Of a stretch of 64,000 nucleotides of DNA, positions 33,884 to 42,475 are shown piece by piece. The stretch is from Pseudomonadota bacterium (GTDB taxonomy: Bacteria > Pseudomonadota > Alphaproteobacteria > Rhizobiales > Xanthobacteraceae): positions 62,001 to 126,000 of the forward strand of contig JAEXYA010000032.1 of the NCBI GenBank assembly GCA_023451825.1. The letters run 5' to 3'. The position numbers and the translations under genes are program-made. The notes beneath the pieces were generated by a model. It searched no databases, was not told the origin of the DNA, and saw nothing but the letters and a program-made list of their open reading frames with translations. Numbering within the stretch: position 1 is the first letter of the stretch; each line of letters begins with the position of its first letter.

Positions 33884-34975
33884 TCACATCCCCAGCGCCA
33901 CCGGCCGGAACGCCTGCAGCAGCTGCTGGTCGATCTTGCCGCCCATCTGCTCCATCATCTCGAACGCCTTGGCGTGGGTGAAGGGCATGCGATACGCGCG
34001 CTTCTCGACCAGTGCGGCATGGATATCCACGATGGTCATCAGCCGCACGATGTCGCTGATCTGGTCGCCGGCCAACCCATCCGGATAGCCGGAGCCGTCC
34101 AAGAACTCATGGTGATGCAGCACCACGTCGAGCATTTCGCGCGGGAACGAACCCTGCGCCGCCAGCGCCTCGAAGCCGAGCCGCGGATGCTTGCGCACTT
34201 CCAGCGTCTCTTCTTCCGTCAGCTTGCCGGGCTTGTCGAGAATGGCGATCGGAATGAACGCCTTGCCCACGTCATGCACCAGCGCTGCACGCGTCAGCCG
34301 GCGCTGGTCTTCGTCGCGCATGCCGAGATGCTGCGCAAAGGCCACCGCGAAACCGGTGACGAACAGGCAATGCCGGTAGCTGTGATTGTGATGGCGGCCC
34401 ACGGCGGCCAGCCAGTCGCGCAGCGACGAGCGCTTGATCGCCTTGATGATCAGGCTCTCGGCCTGCATCACGTCGTTGAAGGACAGCGGCACGCCGGCCG
34501 GCAGTTTCTCGAAAATCTTGACGATGACCGCATGCGCCGCCTCGACGCCGCGATTAAGCGTCTTGCCGCGCGCGGCAAAGTCCTCGTCATGCGGGCCGGG
34601 AAACGCCGCGCGAATCCGCTGCAACACGCCGCGCGCATCGAACGGCCGCGCGATGGTGTCGGTGGCGCCGAGCGCCCAGGCCTGCATGGCGCCGTGATGC
34701 ATGGAATCGGCCAGCACGAACAGCCGCGGCATCGATTCATAATTCTTGTGACGCAGCCGGTTGCGGACGCGCTGCACGGCCTCTGCCGAGCGCAGATTGA
34801 TATCGACCACGATGCCGGACAAGTCGCGCGACGGCGCCTCGGGAATCCGTGTGGTCGGAACGACCTCCAGATCTCCGACCGTGACCAGGATATCGGCGAG
34901 CTCGCGCGACTGGTCATTGCTGTCCGATGCCAGCAATAGGCGGCGACGGGGCGATGAATGGGATAAGACGCTCAT
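33884..34975 (-). CDS. HD-GYP cyclic-di-GMP phosphodiesterase with receiver-like domain
   Basis: About 363 residues. The N-terminal part resembles a response-regulator receiver ('RRLLLASDSNDQSRELADIL', Asp in 'GIVVDINLRSAEAV'), but the usual Lys before PF is replaced ('TIARPFDARG'). The C-terminal HD-GYP domain has 'LVHDVGKAFIPIAILDKPGK' and 'HHHEFLDGSGYPDGLAGDQI', with the metal ligands present. It should hydrolyse cyclic di-GMP. The ATG at 34975 follows GAGGACAA; the frame is open 31 codons more. No kinase gene is adjacent. Confidence 0.88.
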   Translation of the reverse strand: MSVLSHSSPRRRLLLASDSNDQSRELADILVTVGDLEVVPTTRIPEAPSRDLSGIVVDINLRSAEAVQRVRNRLRHKNYESMPRLFVLADSMHHGAMQAWALGATDTIARPFDARGVLQRIRAAFPGPHDEDFAARGKTLNRGVEAAHAVIVKIFEKLPAGVPLSFNDVMQAESLIIKAIKRSSLRDWLAAVGRHHNHSYRHCLFVTGFAVAFAQHLGMRDEDQRRLTRAALVHDVGKAFIPIAILDKPGKLTEEETLEVRKHPRLGFEALAAQGSFPREMLDVVLHHHEFLDGSGYPDGLAGDQISDIVRLMTIVDIHAALVEKRAYRMPFTHAKAFEMMEQMGGKIDQQLLQAFRPVALGM

Positions 34976-35190
34976 TTGTCCTCGTTCACTTGCAGCCTTC
35001 TGCTGCACAAACGTGGACGGGGATACCGTAGAATCTGGTTCCTGAAGCTTAAAGCCTAGCGTTAACATGTCGTAAAGCGCCGATCTTTGGCCCGCTTCGC
35101 GCCATTATCCATAGCGATCCGTGAAGCCGATGGATAAAACTTGAATCGATACCACTTGCCGTGCATCCGGCTTCGCAGCGAGACTGAGAC

Positions 35191-35535
35191 ATGACCCATC
35201 GCATCCCGCTCGCCGTGATCGCCGTCGCTGCATCGATCGGCTCGATGATCCCGGCCAACGCCCAGCCGCTGGTGCCGATGGACGCGCCGTTCACGGCGAC
35301 ACTCTCCAACGCCACGCCACTCGCCTTTGGCATGCCCGCCGATGCGGCCGCCCAGGCACTAGGCGTCCCTCTCACTTATATAAAGGGAAGGCCGGGCGAC
35401 GAGATCTACCTCGCCTATCGCGACATCGGCGGCAGCGGACTCTTCCCGCGCAAGGATCGGCTGTTCCTGCAATTCCGCAAGGGACGGCTGACCGGATGGA
35501 AGGGGGACTGGGGCCAGAACTGGATGTGGCAATAA
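35191..35535 (+). CDS. Small exported protein of unknown function
   Basis: A 114-residue protein with a signal peptide (MTHRIPLAVIAVAASIGSMI, cleavage near ANA). The mature part includes 'MDAPFTATLSNATPLAFGMP', 'ALGVPLTYIKGRPGDEIYLA' and a C-terminal 'LFLQFRKGRLTGWKGDWGQN'. No family name comes to mind; the form resembles small lipoprotein-like beta folds. It is a single gene between the HD-GYP gene and an intergenic repeat. Confidence 0.65.
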   Translation: MTHRIPLAVIAVAASIGSMIPANAQPLVPMDAPFTATLSNATPLAFGMPADAAAQALGVPLTYIKGRPGDEIYLAYRDIGGSGLFPRKDRLFLQFRKGRLTGWKGDWGQNWMWQ

Positions 35536-35544
35536 AACGCCGCG

Positions 35545-35637
35545 GCCGTAGGGCGGATGAGCGAAGCGTAATCCGCCGGCCGAGCTTGTAACTGAAACTC
35601 CGCGGCGGATTACGCCTTCGGCTCATCCGCCCTACGG
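35545..35637. repeat. Composite inverted repeat (GTAGGGCGGATGAGCGAAGCG type)
   Basis: Left arm CCGTAGGGCGGATGAGCGAA with GCGTAATCCGCCGG; right arm GGCGGATTACGCC and GGCTCATCCGCCCTACGG. The same family occurs at 45115-45209. Between two convergent genes. Confidence 0.85.
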
Positions 35638-35649
35638 CACAGCGTCACC

Positions 35650-36327
35650 TCACGCCCTCGCCACCCACCCACGAAACGTCAACGCCGCATAGAACAGCGC
35701 CACATCGCTGAAGCCGGCCTCGCGTAGCAACGCCTCATCCTTCTCCGGCGACAATGCCGGCAGATGTTCGGCCAGCGCAGCCGGCATTGCCGCAGCCTGA
35801 CCTGGATCGACTCCATTCAACACGGCAAAGGCCGCGAAGCGCGACAGCCAGCGCCGTCCCTGATCGTCTTTCGCAAAACTATGATGCGCCACCACCAAGG
35901 GCGCGCCCGGCTTCATGCGCCGTCGCATCTCGCGCAAGGTGCGCAGCCGCTCTTCCCGCGGGAGGAAATGCAGCGTCAGCAAACACGCCGCGCCATCGAA
36001 AGGGCCGGGCCGTGCCGCATCGATCGTGCCCTCGACGAGTTCGGCACGTGATTGCAACGGCCCGAGGGTCGAGCGCGCGAGATGTAGCATTTCCGCTGAT
36101 GGATCGACACCGAGCAGCCGCCACTGCGGCTGCGCGTCGGCGAAGACTTTCAGTTCCAGCCCACCGCCGGCGCCGAGCACCAGAATATCAGCCGTCCCCG
36201 GCGCATGCTCCGCCAGCAGCAGCATCGCCATCCGCTGTAGGTCGGCAAAGCCCGGCACCTGTCGCTTCGCCCGCTCGGCATAGTTCGCCACCGCCGCCGG
36301 ATCGCGAAACGTCTGTGTCAGGCTCAT
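35650..36327 (-). CDS. Class I SAM-dependent methyltransferase
   Basis: A 225-residue protein with the SAM-binding core 'DILVLGAGGGLELKVFADAQ', the acidic 'LLGVDPSAEMLHLARSTLG', and 'EGTIDAARPGPFDGAACLLT'. The acceptor is unknown. It starts 3 bases after the stop of the flavin oxidoreductase, so the two are almost surely co-transcribed, with the Rrf2 regulator gene in front. Confidence 0.85.
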   Translation of the reverse strand: MSLTQTFRDPAAVANYAERAKRQVPGFADLQRMAMLLLAEHAPGTADILVLGAGGGLELKVFADAQPQWRLLGVDPSAEMLHLARSTLGPLQSRAELVEGTIDAARPGPFDGAACLLTLHFLPREERLRTLREMRRRMKPGAPLVVAHHSFAKDDQGRRWLSRFAAFAVLNGVDPGQAAAMPAALAEHLPALSPEKDEALLREAGFSDVALFYAALTFRGWVARA

Positions 36328-36330
36328 GGC

Positions 36331-37224
36331 TCAGCCGAACACCAGCGCCCGATGCGCCGACGTACCCGCGGTGACGCCATCGGCCACCGCCCAGCTCACG
36401 CTATGCGGCGCCCGCGCGATATCACCGGCGGCGTAGACGCCAGGCACCGTCGTCATCTTGTCGGCATCGGTCCTGATCATCGGCCCCATCGGGCCTTCCT
36501 CGATCACGACGCCGAGTTGCTCGGCGAGCGGCGACGACAGGCAGGACTGTGGCGCGATATAGAGCGCATCGACTGCGCTGCGCCGGCCATCGTCCAGCAC
36601 GACAGACGATAGTGCCGTGCGTTCACCCTCGAGCCCCGTGACTTTGGCGGCTTCAACACGCACGCCGCGACGCGCCAGGAGTTCAGCACCTTCGGCGTCG
36701 AGTTCGTTGCCATTCAGATAAAGCGTCACCGGTCCCCATTCGGCGACGATGGACGCCTGATGCACCGACATCGGGGTGCGATAGAGCACGCCGAGCTGGC
36801 GATCGCTGAATTCGATGCCGTGGCAATAAGGACAATGCAGCACCGTCTTGCCCCAACGCTCCTGAATGCCGGGAATGGGCGGAAGCGCATCACGCAGGCC
36901 GAAGGCAAGAATCACTTTTCGCGTTGCGAGCGCTTCGCCATTGCCCAGCGTCACCGAGAAGCCGTCTTCCGCGACATCTGCGCCCGTCGCCTTGCCGTCG
37001 ATCATCCGCACGGTGGGATAGGCCATCACCTGCCGGCGTGCCGTGGCGAGGATCTGCTGCGGATCGCTGCCGTCATGGCCGAGAAAGCCGTGCGAGGCAT
37101 CGGTGAAGCGATTGCGCGGCTGGCGCGTATCGATGACCACCACATTGCGGCGCGCCCGTGCGAGATAGGTCGCAGCGGCGAGGCCGGCAAAGCCGCCGCC
37201 GACGATGATGGCATCAGTCGTCAT
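36331..37224 (-). CDS. Thioredoxin-reductase-like FAD/NAD(P)H oxidoreductase
   Basis: About 297 residues from the ATG at 37224. It has an N-terminal FAD Rossmann motif 'TDAIIVGGGFAGLAAATYLA', a CxxC redox pair in 'VLHCPYCHGIEF' (about residues 135-146) and 'VPGVYAAGDIARAPHSVSWA' at the C-terminus, the layout of thioredoxin reductases and bacillithiol-type reductases. It is probably a cytoplasmic disulfide reductase. The start overlaps the end of the Rrf2 gene by 11 bases, and a methyltransferase follows after 3 bases. Confidence 0.85.
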   Translation of the reverse strand: MTTDAIIVGGGFAGLAAATYLARARRNVVVIDTRQPRNRFTDASHGFLGHDGSDPQQILATARRQVMAYPTVRMIDGKATGADVAEDGFSVTLGNGEALATRKVILAFGLRDALPPIPGIQERWGKTVLHCPYCHGIEFSDRQLGVLYRTPMSVHQASIVAEWGPVTLYLNGNELDAEGAELLARRGVRVEAAKVTGLEGERTALSSVVLDDGRRSAVDALYIAPQSCLSSPLAEQLGVVIEEGPMGPMIRTDADKMTTVPGVYAAGDIARAPHSVSWAVADGVTAGTSAHRALVFG

Positions 37225-37678
37225 GTGCTTTCTCCAGTTTGAATTTGTCGCGATGGCCCTTGAAGCGCGCATTGAAATCAGCGCTCAGCATGGCGAGCGT
37301 CACCTCGCCGAAGCGGCGCAGCAGCAATTGCTCGGCCTCGTCAAACGCCTTGCCGAGCGCAGCATTGACTGCCTGCTCCACGAGGCAGCCCGGCATGTCG
37401 GTGCGATTGCCCATGGCCAGGATGTCCGGCTCGCCCAGCGCTTCATAGATGTCGCGCAGCGTCACCTTGTTGAGATCGCAGACGATCCGCCAGCCGCCGC
37501 CATGGCCCTTTTCGGAACTCACCAGCCCCTGCTCGCGCAAGCCAGCCATGATGCGCCGGACCACGACAGGATTGGTGCACATGGCTTTTGCCAGCGCTTC
37601 GGATGTTTTGGGCGTCTCGTCCTCGGCCATGTGCAACAGCACGTGAAGAACGCCCGACAGGCGGCTGTCTCGTCTCAT
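37214..37678 (-). CDS. Rrf2-family transcription regulator
   Basis: A 154-residue Rrf2 protein: winged helix 'LSGVLHVLLHMAEDETPKTS', recognition region 'MCTNPVVVRRIMAGLREQGL', 'GHGGGWRIVCDLNKVTLRDI'. Three Cys are present but not in the close C-x5-8-C-x5-7-C cluster of IscR/NsrR, so an Fe-S cluster is doubtful; a thiol sensor (one Cys in 'DMPGCLVEQA') is more likely. It is the first gene of an operon with a disulfide reductase, and the 8-base palindrome TCATATGA (37685-37692) lies right before its start as a possible operator. Confidence 0.85.
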   Translation of the reverse strand: MRRDSRLSGVLHVLLHMAEDETPKTSEALAKAMCTNPVVVRRIMAGLREQGLVSSEKGHGGGWRIVCDLNKVTLRDIYEALGEPDILAMGNRTDMPGCLVEQAVNAALGKAFDEAEQLLLRRFGEVTLAMLSADFNARFKGHRDKFKLEKAHDD

Positions 37679-37724
37679 GTAACTTCATATGATGCGTGAG
37701 ATGGACTGTGTCAAGATGCGATCG

Positions 37725-37815
37725 GTAGCCCGGATGGAGCGCAGCGACATCCGGGGACCGGCGTTTCAACACGTTCGGCTGTTCCCGGATTGCGCTTCGC
37801 TCCATCCGGGCTACG
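37725..37815. repeat. Composite inverted repeat (GTAGCCCGGATGGAGCG type)
   Basis: Left arm GTAGCCCGGATGGAGCGCAG followed by CGACATCCGGGG; right arm CCCGGATTGCGCTTCGCTCC followed by ATCCGGGCTAC. The same family recurs at 48667-48755. It lies between the divergent rrf2 and dienelactone hydrolase genes. Confidence 0.85.
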
Positions 37816-37886
37816 CAGTCTCCGCATCTTTTGAATAGACCTGCGCCGCCCCGCACTTCAAACACACGTCACCCCAACAACAACGA

Positions 37887-38570
37887 ATGGATGATCCCGT
37901 GGGACAAGACATCACACTGACCGCATCGGACGGCTTCAAGCTCGGCGCCTATCGCACCCAGCCGGAAGGCAAGCCAAAGGGCGCCGTCGTGGTCATCCAG
38001 GAAATCTTTGGCGTGAACAGCCATATCCGCACGATCTGCGATCGTTTCGCCGTGCAGGGTTATGTCGCGATCGCGCCGTCGATCTTCGACCGCAGCGAAC
38101 CGAACTTCCAGTCGGGCTATTCACCCGAGGAAGTCGCCATCGCGCGCAAATTCGTCGCTAATCCGGATTGGGCTGCATTCCTGCGCGACACCCAGGCGGC
38201 AATCGATGCGGTGAAGGATGTCGGTCCGGTGGGCATCATCGGCTTCTGCCTCGGCGGCAGCGTGGCTTATGCGGCGGCGACAAAACTCGACGGACTGAGC
38301 GCTGCCATCGGCTATTACGGCGGCGCCGTGGTGCGCTTCGCCGACGACAAGCCGAAGGTGCCGGTGCAACTGCATTTCGGCGAGAAGGATCACGGCATTC
38401 CGCTCAGCGATGTCGAGACCATCAAGGTGAAGCGGCCGGAGGTCGAGGTGTTCGTCTATGACGGCGCCGAACACGGTTTCAACTGCGATCAGCGTGCGAG
38501 CTATAATAGAGCGAGCGCGGATGTGGCGCGGGAACGGAGTCTGGCGTTTCTGGCGAAGCATTTGACGTAA
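37887..38570 (+). CDS. Dienelactone hydrolase family protein
   Basis: A 227-residue alpha/beta hydrolase: 'GAVVVIQEIFGVNSHIRTIC' (Glu of the DLH triad region), nucleophile Cys in 'GIIGFCLGGSVAYAAATKL' (about residue 117), Asp in 'FGEKDHGIP', and His in 'YDGAEHGFNCDQR'. This is the Cys-His-Asp triad of carboxymethylenebutenolidase-like enzymes. No aromatic ring-cleavage genes are adjacent, so the physiological substrate is open. Length is normal. Confidence 0.9.
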   Translation: MDDPVGQDITLTASDGFKLGAYRTQPEGKPKGAVVVIQEIFGVNSHIRTICDRFAVQGYVAIAPSIFDRSEPNFQSGYSPEEVAIARKFVANPDWAAFLRDTQAAIDAVKDVGPVGIIGFCLGGSVAYAAATKLDGLSAAIGYYGGAVVRFADDKPKVPVQLHFGEKDHGIPLSDVETIKVKRPEVEVFVYDGAEHGFNCDQRASYNRASADVARERSLAFLAKHLT

Positions 38571-38587
38571 GAAAGCAGCGACGCTCT

Positions 38588-38718
38588 CCTTCCTTCTCCC
38601 GCTTGCGGGGGAAGGTGGCGCGCAGCGCCGGATGGGGGAAGCCACAAGCTCTGACGTCACGTGTGGCAGCCCCCACCCCGGCCCTCCCCCGCAAGAGCGG
38701 GAGAGGGGGAAGGAAGGA
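38588..38718. repeat. Inverted repeat (CTCCTTCCTTCTCCCGCTTGCGGGGG type)
   Basis: A left arm CTTCCTTCTCCCGCTTGCGG and a right arm CCCCCGCAAGAGCGGGAGAG followed by GGGGAAGGAAGGA are inverted across about 75 bases that include GGCGCGCAGCGCCGG. Between two convergent genes. Confidence 0.75.
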
Positions 38719-39711
38719 TCACTCCCCCTTCACGCCTGCGGTCTTCGCGACAGTCGCCCAGCGGTCGAAATCGCGCTTCAGCGTCTTCTCGAACGACTCC
38801 GCGCTGTCGCCCACCGGCACCAGGTTCACCGCCTGCAGGCCGGCGGTGCCTTCCGGCGAATTGATGATGCGGGCAAGTTCGGCCGAGAGCTTGTCGATGA
38901 TCGGCTTCGGCGTGCCGGCCGGAACGAACACACCGAGCCAGCCTTCAGCCTCGAAGCCGGGATAGCCGAGCTCCGCCATGGTCTGCACGTTCGGCAGCTT
39001 CGGCTTGCGCTTCTCGCCGCCCACCGCGAGCGGACGGATCTTGCCAGCTTCGAGCTGCGGACCCGCGGTGGTGAAATCGAGGAACGATGCCGTCACCTGA
39101 TTGCCGAGCAGATCGTTGAGCAGCGGCGCGGCGCCGCGATAGGGCACATGAGTCCAGTCGATACCGGCATTCTTCTTCAACAGCTCGCCATAGAGATGCG
39201 AGGTCGTGGCATTGCCGAAGGTGCCGTACTGAAACTTGCCGGTCTTGCCGGCGTCGATCAGCTCCTTCACCGATTTGAAGGGCTGCCCGTCGGGCACCAC
39301 GAGCACGATCGGCGAGATCGCGATCTGCGTCACCGGCGCGAGATCCTTGAACACATCATAGGGCAGCTTCGACATCAGGCTCGGCGCCTGGATGATCTGG
39401 GTGATGGCGATCAACACCGTGTAGCCATCGGGCGCCGCCTTGGCGACGAAGTCATTGCCGATCACACCGCCGGCGCCCGGCTTGTTCTCGACGGTGACGG
39501 TCTGCTTCCAGCTTTCCTGCAGCTTCTGCGCCAGCAGGCGCGCGCCGACATCGGTGGCGCCGCCGGGCGCATAAGGCACCACGAAGTTGATGCGCTTGTC
39601 CGGATAGGACTTTACGGCGTCCTGCGCATTGGCCGGCAGCGCCATCACCAAACTGGTTGCGCCCAGCATTGCCAACGCAAGCGCACGCCTGGTCATTGTC
39701 GAAGCCATCAT
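38719..39711 (-). CDS. Bug-family solute receptor (TTT transporter type)
   Basis: About 330 residues with a signal peptide ('TRRALALAMLGATSLVMALP', cleavage after ANA) and Bug motifs 'YPDKRINFVVPYAPGGATDV', 'TVENKPGAGGVIGNDFVAKA', 'THVPYRGAAPLLNDLLGNQV' and 'LPNVQTMAELGYPGFEAEGW'. The ATG at 39711 follows GGGAGAGAC; the frame is open 44 codons upstream without support. No membrane transporter genes are adjacent, so it is an orphan receptor. Confidence 0.9.
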   Translation of the reverse strand: MMASTMTRRALALAMLGATSLVMALPANAQDAVKSYPDKRINFVVPYAPGGATDVGARLLAQKLQESWKQTVTVENKPGAGGVIGNDFVAKAAPDGYTVLIAITQIIQAPSLMSKLPYDVFKDLAPVTQIAISPIVLVVPDGQPFKSVKELIDAGKTGKFQYGTFGNATTSHLYGELLKKNAGIDWTHVPYRGAAPLLNDLLGNQVTASFLDFTTAGPQLEAGKIRPLAVGGEKRKPKLPNVQTMAELGYPGFEAEGWLGVFVPAGTPKPIIDKLSAELARIINSPEGTAGLQAVNLVPVGDSAESFEKTLKRDFDRWATVAKTAGVKGE

Positions 39712-39894
39712 GTCTCTCCCAACCTGAATGTTATTTGGCGCGGACGACCATCCGCACCTGCGAGTAGGCTCGCTCAGGCCGTCATACAGGAAGAAGCTTG
39801 CTCCGAAACGGTACGATGCGCGCAATCGCATGCCTGCGCGCAACTAACGCAGTGTTTTTCGCGATGTATGATAGCTGCCATTCCATCACATAAA

Positions 39895-39930
39895 AAAATC
39901 GCCTGCAGGATGCCCCCTGCAGGCGATTTT
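39895..39930 (-). terminator. Strong Rho-independent terminator of Wza-like gene
   Basis: A perfect 15-base stem AAAATCGCCTGCAGG / CCTGCAGGCGATTTT with loop ATGCCC; on the minus strand a run of seven T follows. It lies 28 bases after the stop of the Wza-like gene. Confidence 0.92.
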
Positions 39931-39958
39931 GTGTAGCTCAACCGATGGACGGGTCGAA

Positions 39959-40612
39959 CTAAAACCAACGTTCGCCGACCATCACCGTATCGCCGGGATC
40001 GACCGGCGTGCCGAGCGGGACTTCGGCGCGGTACGACCCTTCCGGCCGATTGTGAGTCAGCATGACCGCATCGCGCTTGGCACGTGGCGAGAAGCCGCCG
40101 GCGATCGCCACCGCGCTCTCGACGGTCATGTTCGGCACGTAAGGATATTGGCCGGGCGCTGCGACTTCGCCGAGAATGAAGAACGGACGATAGGTCTCGA
40201 TTTCAACGGCCACCGATGGCTCGCGGATAAACCCATTGCGCAGGCGGCCGGTGATGGCGGCAGCGAGCGACGCCGGCGTCATGCCGCGCGCGGCGACGCG
40301 GCCGATCAGCGGCATGGTGATCGCGCCACCGGCATCGATGGCGTAGGAATTGGTGAGGCCTTCCTGCCCGTAGACCACGACGCGCAGCTTGTCGCCGGCA
40401 TCGAGTTTGTACTGGGCATCGTATTTGGAATCGGGCGCGGCATAGGCGACGCCAGGGCCCGAGCGATTATAAGCGAGCGTATCGAGCGACGTTGGCGCAG
40501 GAGCAACCACGGCGACGGGGCCGGGTCGGCGCATGCAGCCGGTCATGGCCAGGGCCATGACGGCGACGATCAAAGGCAGGCGTAACGCGCTGATAACGGG
40601 CACTGGACTCAT
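39959..40612 (-). CDS. Polysaccharide export (Wza-like) outer membrane lipoprotein
   Basis: A 217-residue protein with a lipoprotein signal (LIVAVMALAMTGC, Cys lipidated) and the Poly_export domain 'YKLDAGDKLRVVVYGQEGLT', 'NSYAIDAGGAITMPLIGRVA' plus an SLBB-like part 'FFILGEVAAPGQYPYVPNMT'. Such proteins form the outer-membrane channel for exopolysaccharide. It is short for the family (one SLBB) and has no polysaccharide synthesis genes around it. The ATG follows TGAGGG. A strong terminator follows. Confidence 0.88.
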   Translation of the reverse strand: MSPVPVISALRLPLIVAVMALAMTGCMRRPGPVAVVAPAPTSLDTLAYNRSGPGVAYAAPDSKYDAQYKLDAGDKLRVVVYGQEGLTNSYAIDAGGAITMPLIGRVAARGMTPASLAAAITGRLRNGFIREPSVAVEIETYRPFFILGEVAAPGQYPYVPNMTVESAVAIAGGFSPRAKRDAVMLTHNRPEGSYRAEVPLGTPVDPGDTVMVGERWF

Positions 40613-40684
40613 CCCTCATAGAGACGATCCGGTTGTGCGCCCTTATGGTTAACATATGGTTGCCAATACCATTTCAAGCCAAGC

Positions 40685-40722
40685 AAAAGCCCGCCTCCGG
40701 ATCGATCGGAAACGGGCTTTTT
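40685..40722. terminator. Terminator-like hairpin between msrA and the Wza-like gene
   Basis: AAAAGCCCG / CGGGCTTTT stem with a 19-base loop that holds a smaller dyad (TCCGGATCGATCGGA); T runs flank both sides, so it can end msrA transcripts on the minus strand. Confidence 0.7.
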
Positions 40723-40741
40723 ATCGGTGTTTATCTGCCCT

Positions 40742-41398
40742 TCAGGCTGATACGCCGACGCCAATCGGGCAGCTCACGCCAGTGCCGCCGAGACCGCAAT
40801 AGCCGCCGGGATTCTTGGCGAGATATTGCTGATGATAGTCCTCCGCGAAGTAGAACCGATCGATCGGCGCAATCTCCGTGGTGATCGCACCATAGCCCTT
40901 GGCATCGAGCGCGCTCTGGAATGCGTTCTTCGATTCCTGCACGGCCTTCATCTGCGCATCGGAGAAAGTATAGATCGCCGAGCGATACTGCGTGCCGACA
41001 TCATTGCCCTGCCGCATGCCCTGGGTCGGATCGTGATTTTCCCAGAACGTCTTCAAGAGTTGCTCGTAAGAGATCTTCTTCGGATCGAACACCACCAGCA
41101 CCACTTCGGTATGGCCGGTCAAACCAGAGCAGGTCTCTTCATAAGTCGGGTTCGGCGTGAAGCCGCCGGCATAGCCGACCGCGGTCGTGTAGATGCCGTC
41201 GCCAAGCTCCCAGAATTTTCGCTCCGCACCCCAGAAACAGCCAAGCGCGAAAACGGCCTGTTCAAGACCTTCGGGATAAGGCGGCTGCAGCTTGGTGCGG
41301 AACAGGAAGTGCGTGGACGCCGTAGGTATCGGGGTATCCCGGCCGGGCAGTGCGTCGGCGGCCGGAACCATGGTGACGGGTTTGCGCATGAACAGCAT
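40742..41398 (-). CDS. msrA: Peptide-methionine (S)-S-oxide reductase MsrA
   Basis: A 218-residue protein with the catalytic GCFWG motif in 'AVFALGCFWGAERKFWEL' (about residue 53), 'TTAVGYAGGFTPNPTYEETC', 'DPKKISYEQLLKTFWENHDP' and 'IYTFSDAQMKAVQESKNAFQ'. It repairs oxidised methionine using thioredoxin. The N-terminus is about 45 residues longer than the minimal enzyme, as in many rhizobial forms. Single gene with a terminator behind it. Confidence 0.96.
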   Translation of the reverse strand: MLFMRKPVTMVPAADALPGRDTPIPTASTHFLFRTKLQPPYPEGLEQAVFALGCFWGAERKFWELGDGIYTTAVGYAGGFTPNPTYEETCSGLTGHTEVVLVVFDPKKISYEQLLKTFWENHDPTQGMRQGNDVGTQYRSAIYTFSDAQMKAVQESKNAFQSALDAKGYGAITTEIAPIDRFYFAEDYHQQYLAKNPGGYCGLGGTGVSCPIGVGVSA

Positions 41399-41503
41399 GG
41401 ATCGTCTCCTGCGTTTTTCTTGACCCTATATGGGTATCTTCGCGAAAAACGGCAGAGTGTTACGGCCTCTGGGATGCCGCTGGTCTGCCGCAAGAAAGAC
41501 GCA

Positions 41504-41818
41504 TCAATTCCGCGAGTAACCGATCAAAGGACGGCTCGGACGGAACAACAACATCAGCAAAATGCCGAGAATTCCCATCACCGCCCAGGACGGCTGATCG
41601 AGCAGCAATTTGACGCCGCCGCGCAGCCAGGGCGCATCGGCATCGATCATCGCAAGGAAGCTGCGCTGGCTTGCCTGATTGATATCGTTCCAGAATTCGC
41701 CAAGTTTGGTCAGCCGCAGCGCCTGATCAGCGATCGAGCGCGCGCCGTCATAGACCAGGAAAACGAAACCCGCGGCCAGCAACAACAGCCCAATCAGGCG
41801 GAAAAAACCGCGGATCAT
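41504..41818 (-). CDS. Small two-segment membrane protein
   Basis: About 104 residues from ATG 41818: an N-terminal membrane segment 'MIRGFFRLIGLLLLAAGFVF', a polar middle ('YDGARSIADQALRLTKLGEF'), and a C-terminal membrane segment 'WAVMGILGILLMLLFRP'. No functional motif. It sits between msrA and the rpsT promoter region. I recognise similar unnamed proteins only in rhizobia and relatives. Confidence 0.65.
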   Translation of the reverse strand: MIRGFFRLIGLLLLAAGFVFLVYDGARSIADQALRLTKLGEFWNDINQASQRSFLAMIDADAPWLRGGVKLLLDQPSWAVMGILGILLMLLFRPSRPLIGYSRN

Positions 41819-42156
41819 CCGAATCCCCTCTATGCTCGTCGCCTTGGCAATACTGATGCGAGACGAGAAATTCAACCGTTACAGCCACTTAAGCCCGTGA
41901 CGCAGCGCATTTGCCGCGCATCGACACCATGACAAACCGTTGACGCTGCAAAAGGCGGCCTCTATAAGGAGCGCCAAAGGCGGTGGGCGCGATCCCGCCG
42001 CCGCTGTTCTTTGAGCGGCGCGCCCTCATTAGCGTTTAGCGCTTCGGGGATAGCATTTCAGGAACACCCCGGAAACAGATCAGCGTTGGCCGCAATGGGC
42101 GGCAAACGTCAATCAGCCCGGCGCCCGGATGGGTCGCTGCTGAAGGATATTTGAGA

Positions 42157-42423
42157 ATGGCCAATACGACCTCCGCCAAGAAGGCGACCCGCAAGATCGC
42201 GCGCCGCACCATCGTCAACAAGTCGCGCCGAACCCAGATGCGTTCGGCTCTCCGCACCGTTGAAGACGCCATCAAGACCGGCGACGTCAACGCAGCGAAG
42301 GAAGCGATGAAGGCCGCCGAGCCCGCCCTCATGAAGGCCGCTCAGCAGAACATCGTTCACAAGAACCTGGCCAGCCGCAAGGTCTCGCGCCTGACGCATC
42401 AGATCGCGAAGCTCGCTCAGTAA
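42157..42423 (+). CDS. rpsT: 30S ribosomal protein S20
   Basis: An 88-residue basic protein (MANTTSAKKATRKIARRTIV ... 'AQQNIVHKNLASRKVSRLTH'), typical S20 in length and composition. It binds 16S rRNA in the small subunit. GAAGGATAT lies ten bases before the ATG. Its stop is followed by a terminator and then the long gap before dnaA; rpsT next to dnaA is usual in this order. Confidence 0.97.
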   Translation: MANTTSAKKATRKIARRTIVNKSRRTQMRSALRTVEDAIKTGDVNAAKEAMKAAEPALMKAAQQNIVHKNLASRKVSRLTHQIAKLAQ

Positions 42424-42446
42424 GCGACAGCAAGCATATGATTTCG

Positions 42447-42475
42447 AAAAGCCCGGCCTTCGCGCCGGGCTTTTT
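42447..42475 (+). terminator. Rho-independent terminator of rpsT
   Basis: Stem AAAAGCCCGGC / GCCGGGCTTTT with a short loop CTTCGC, followed by TTTTTATTT, 23 bases after the rpsT stop. Confidence 0.93.
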
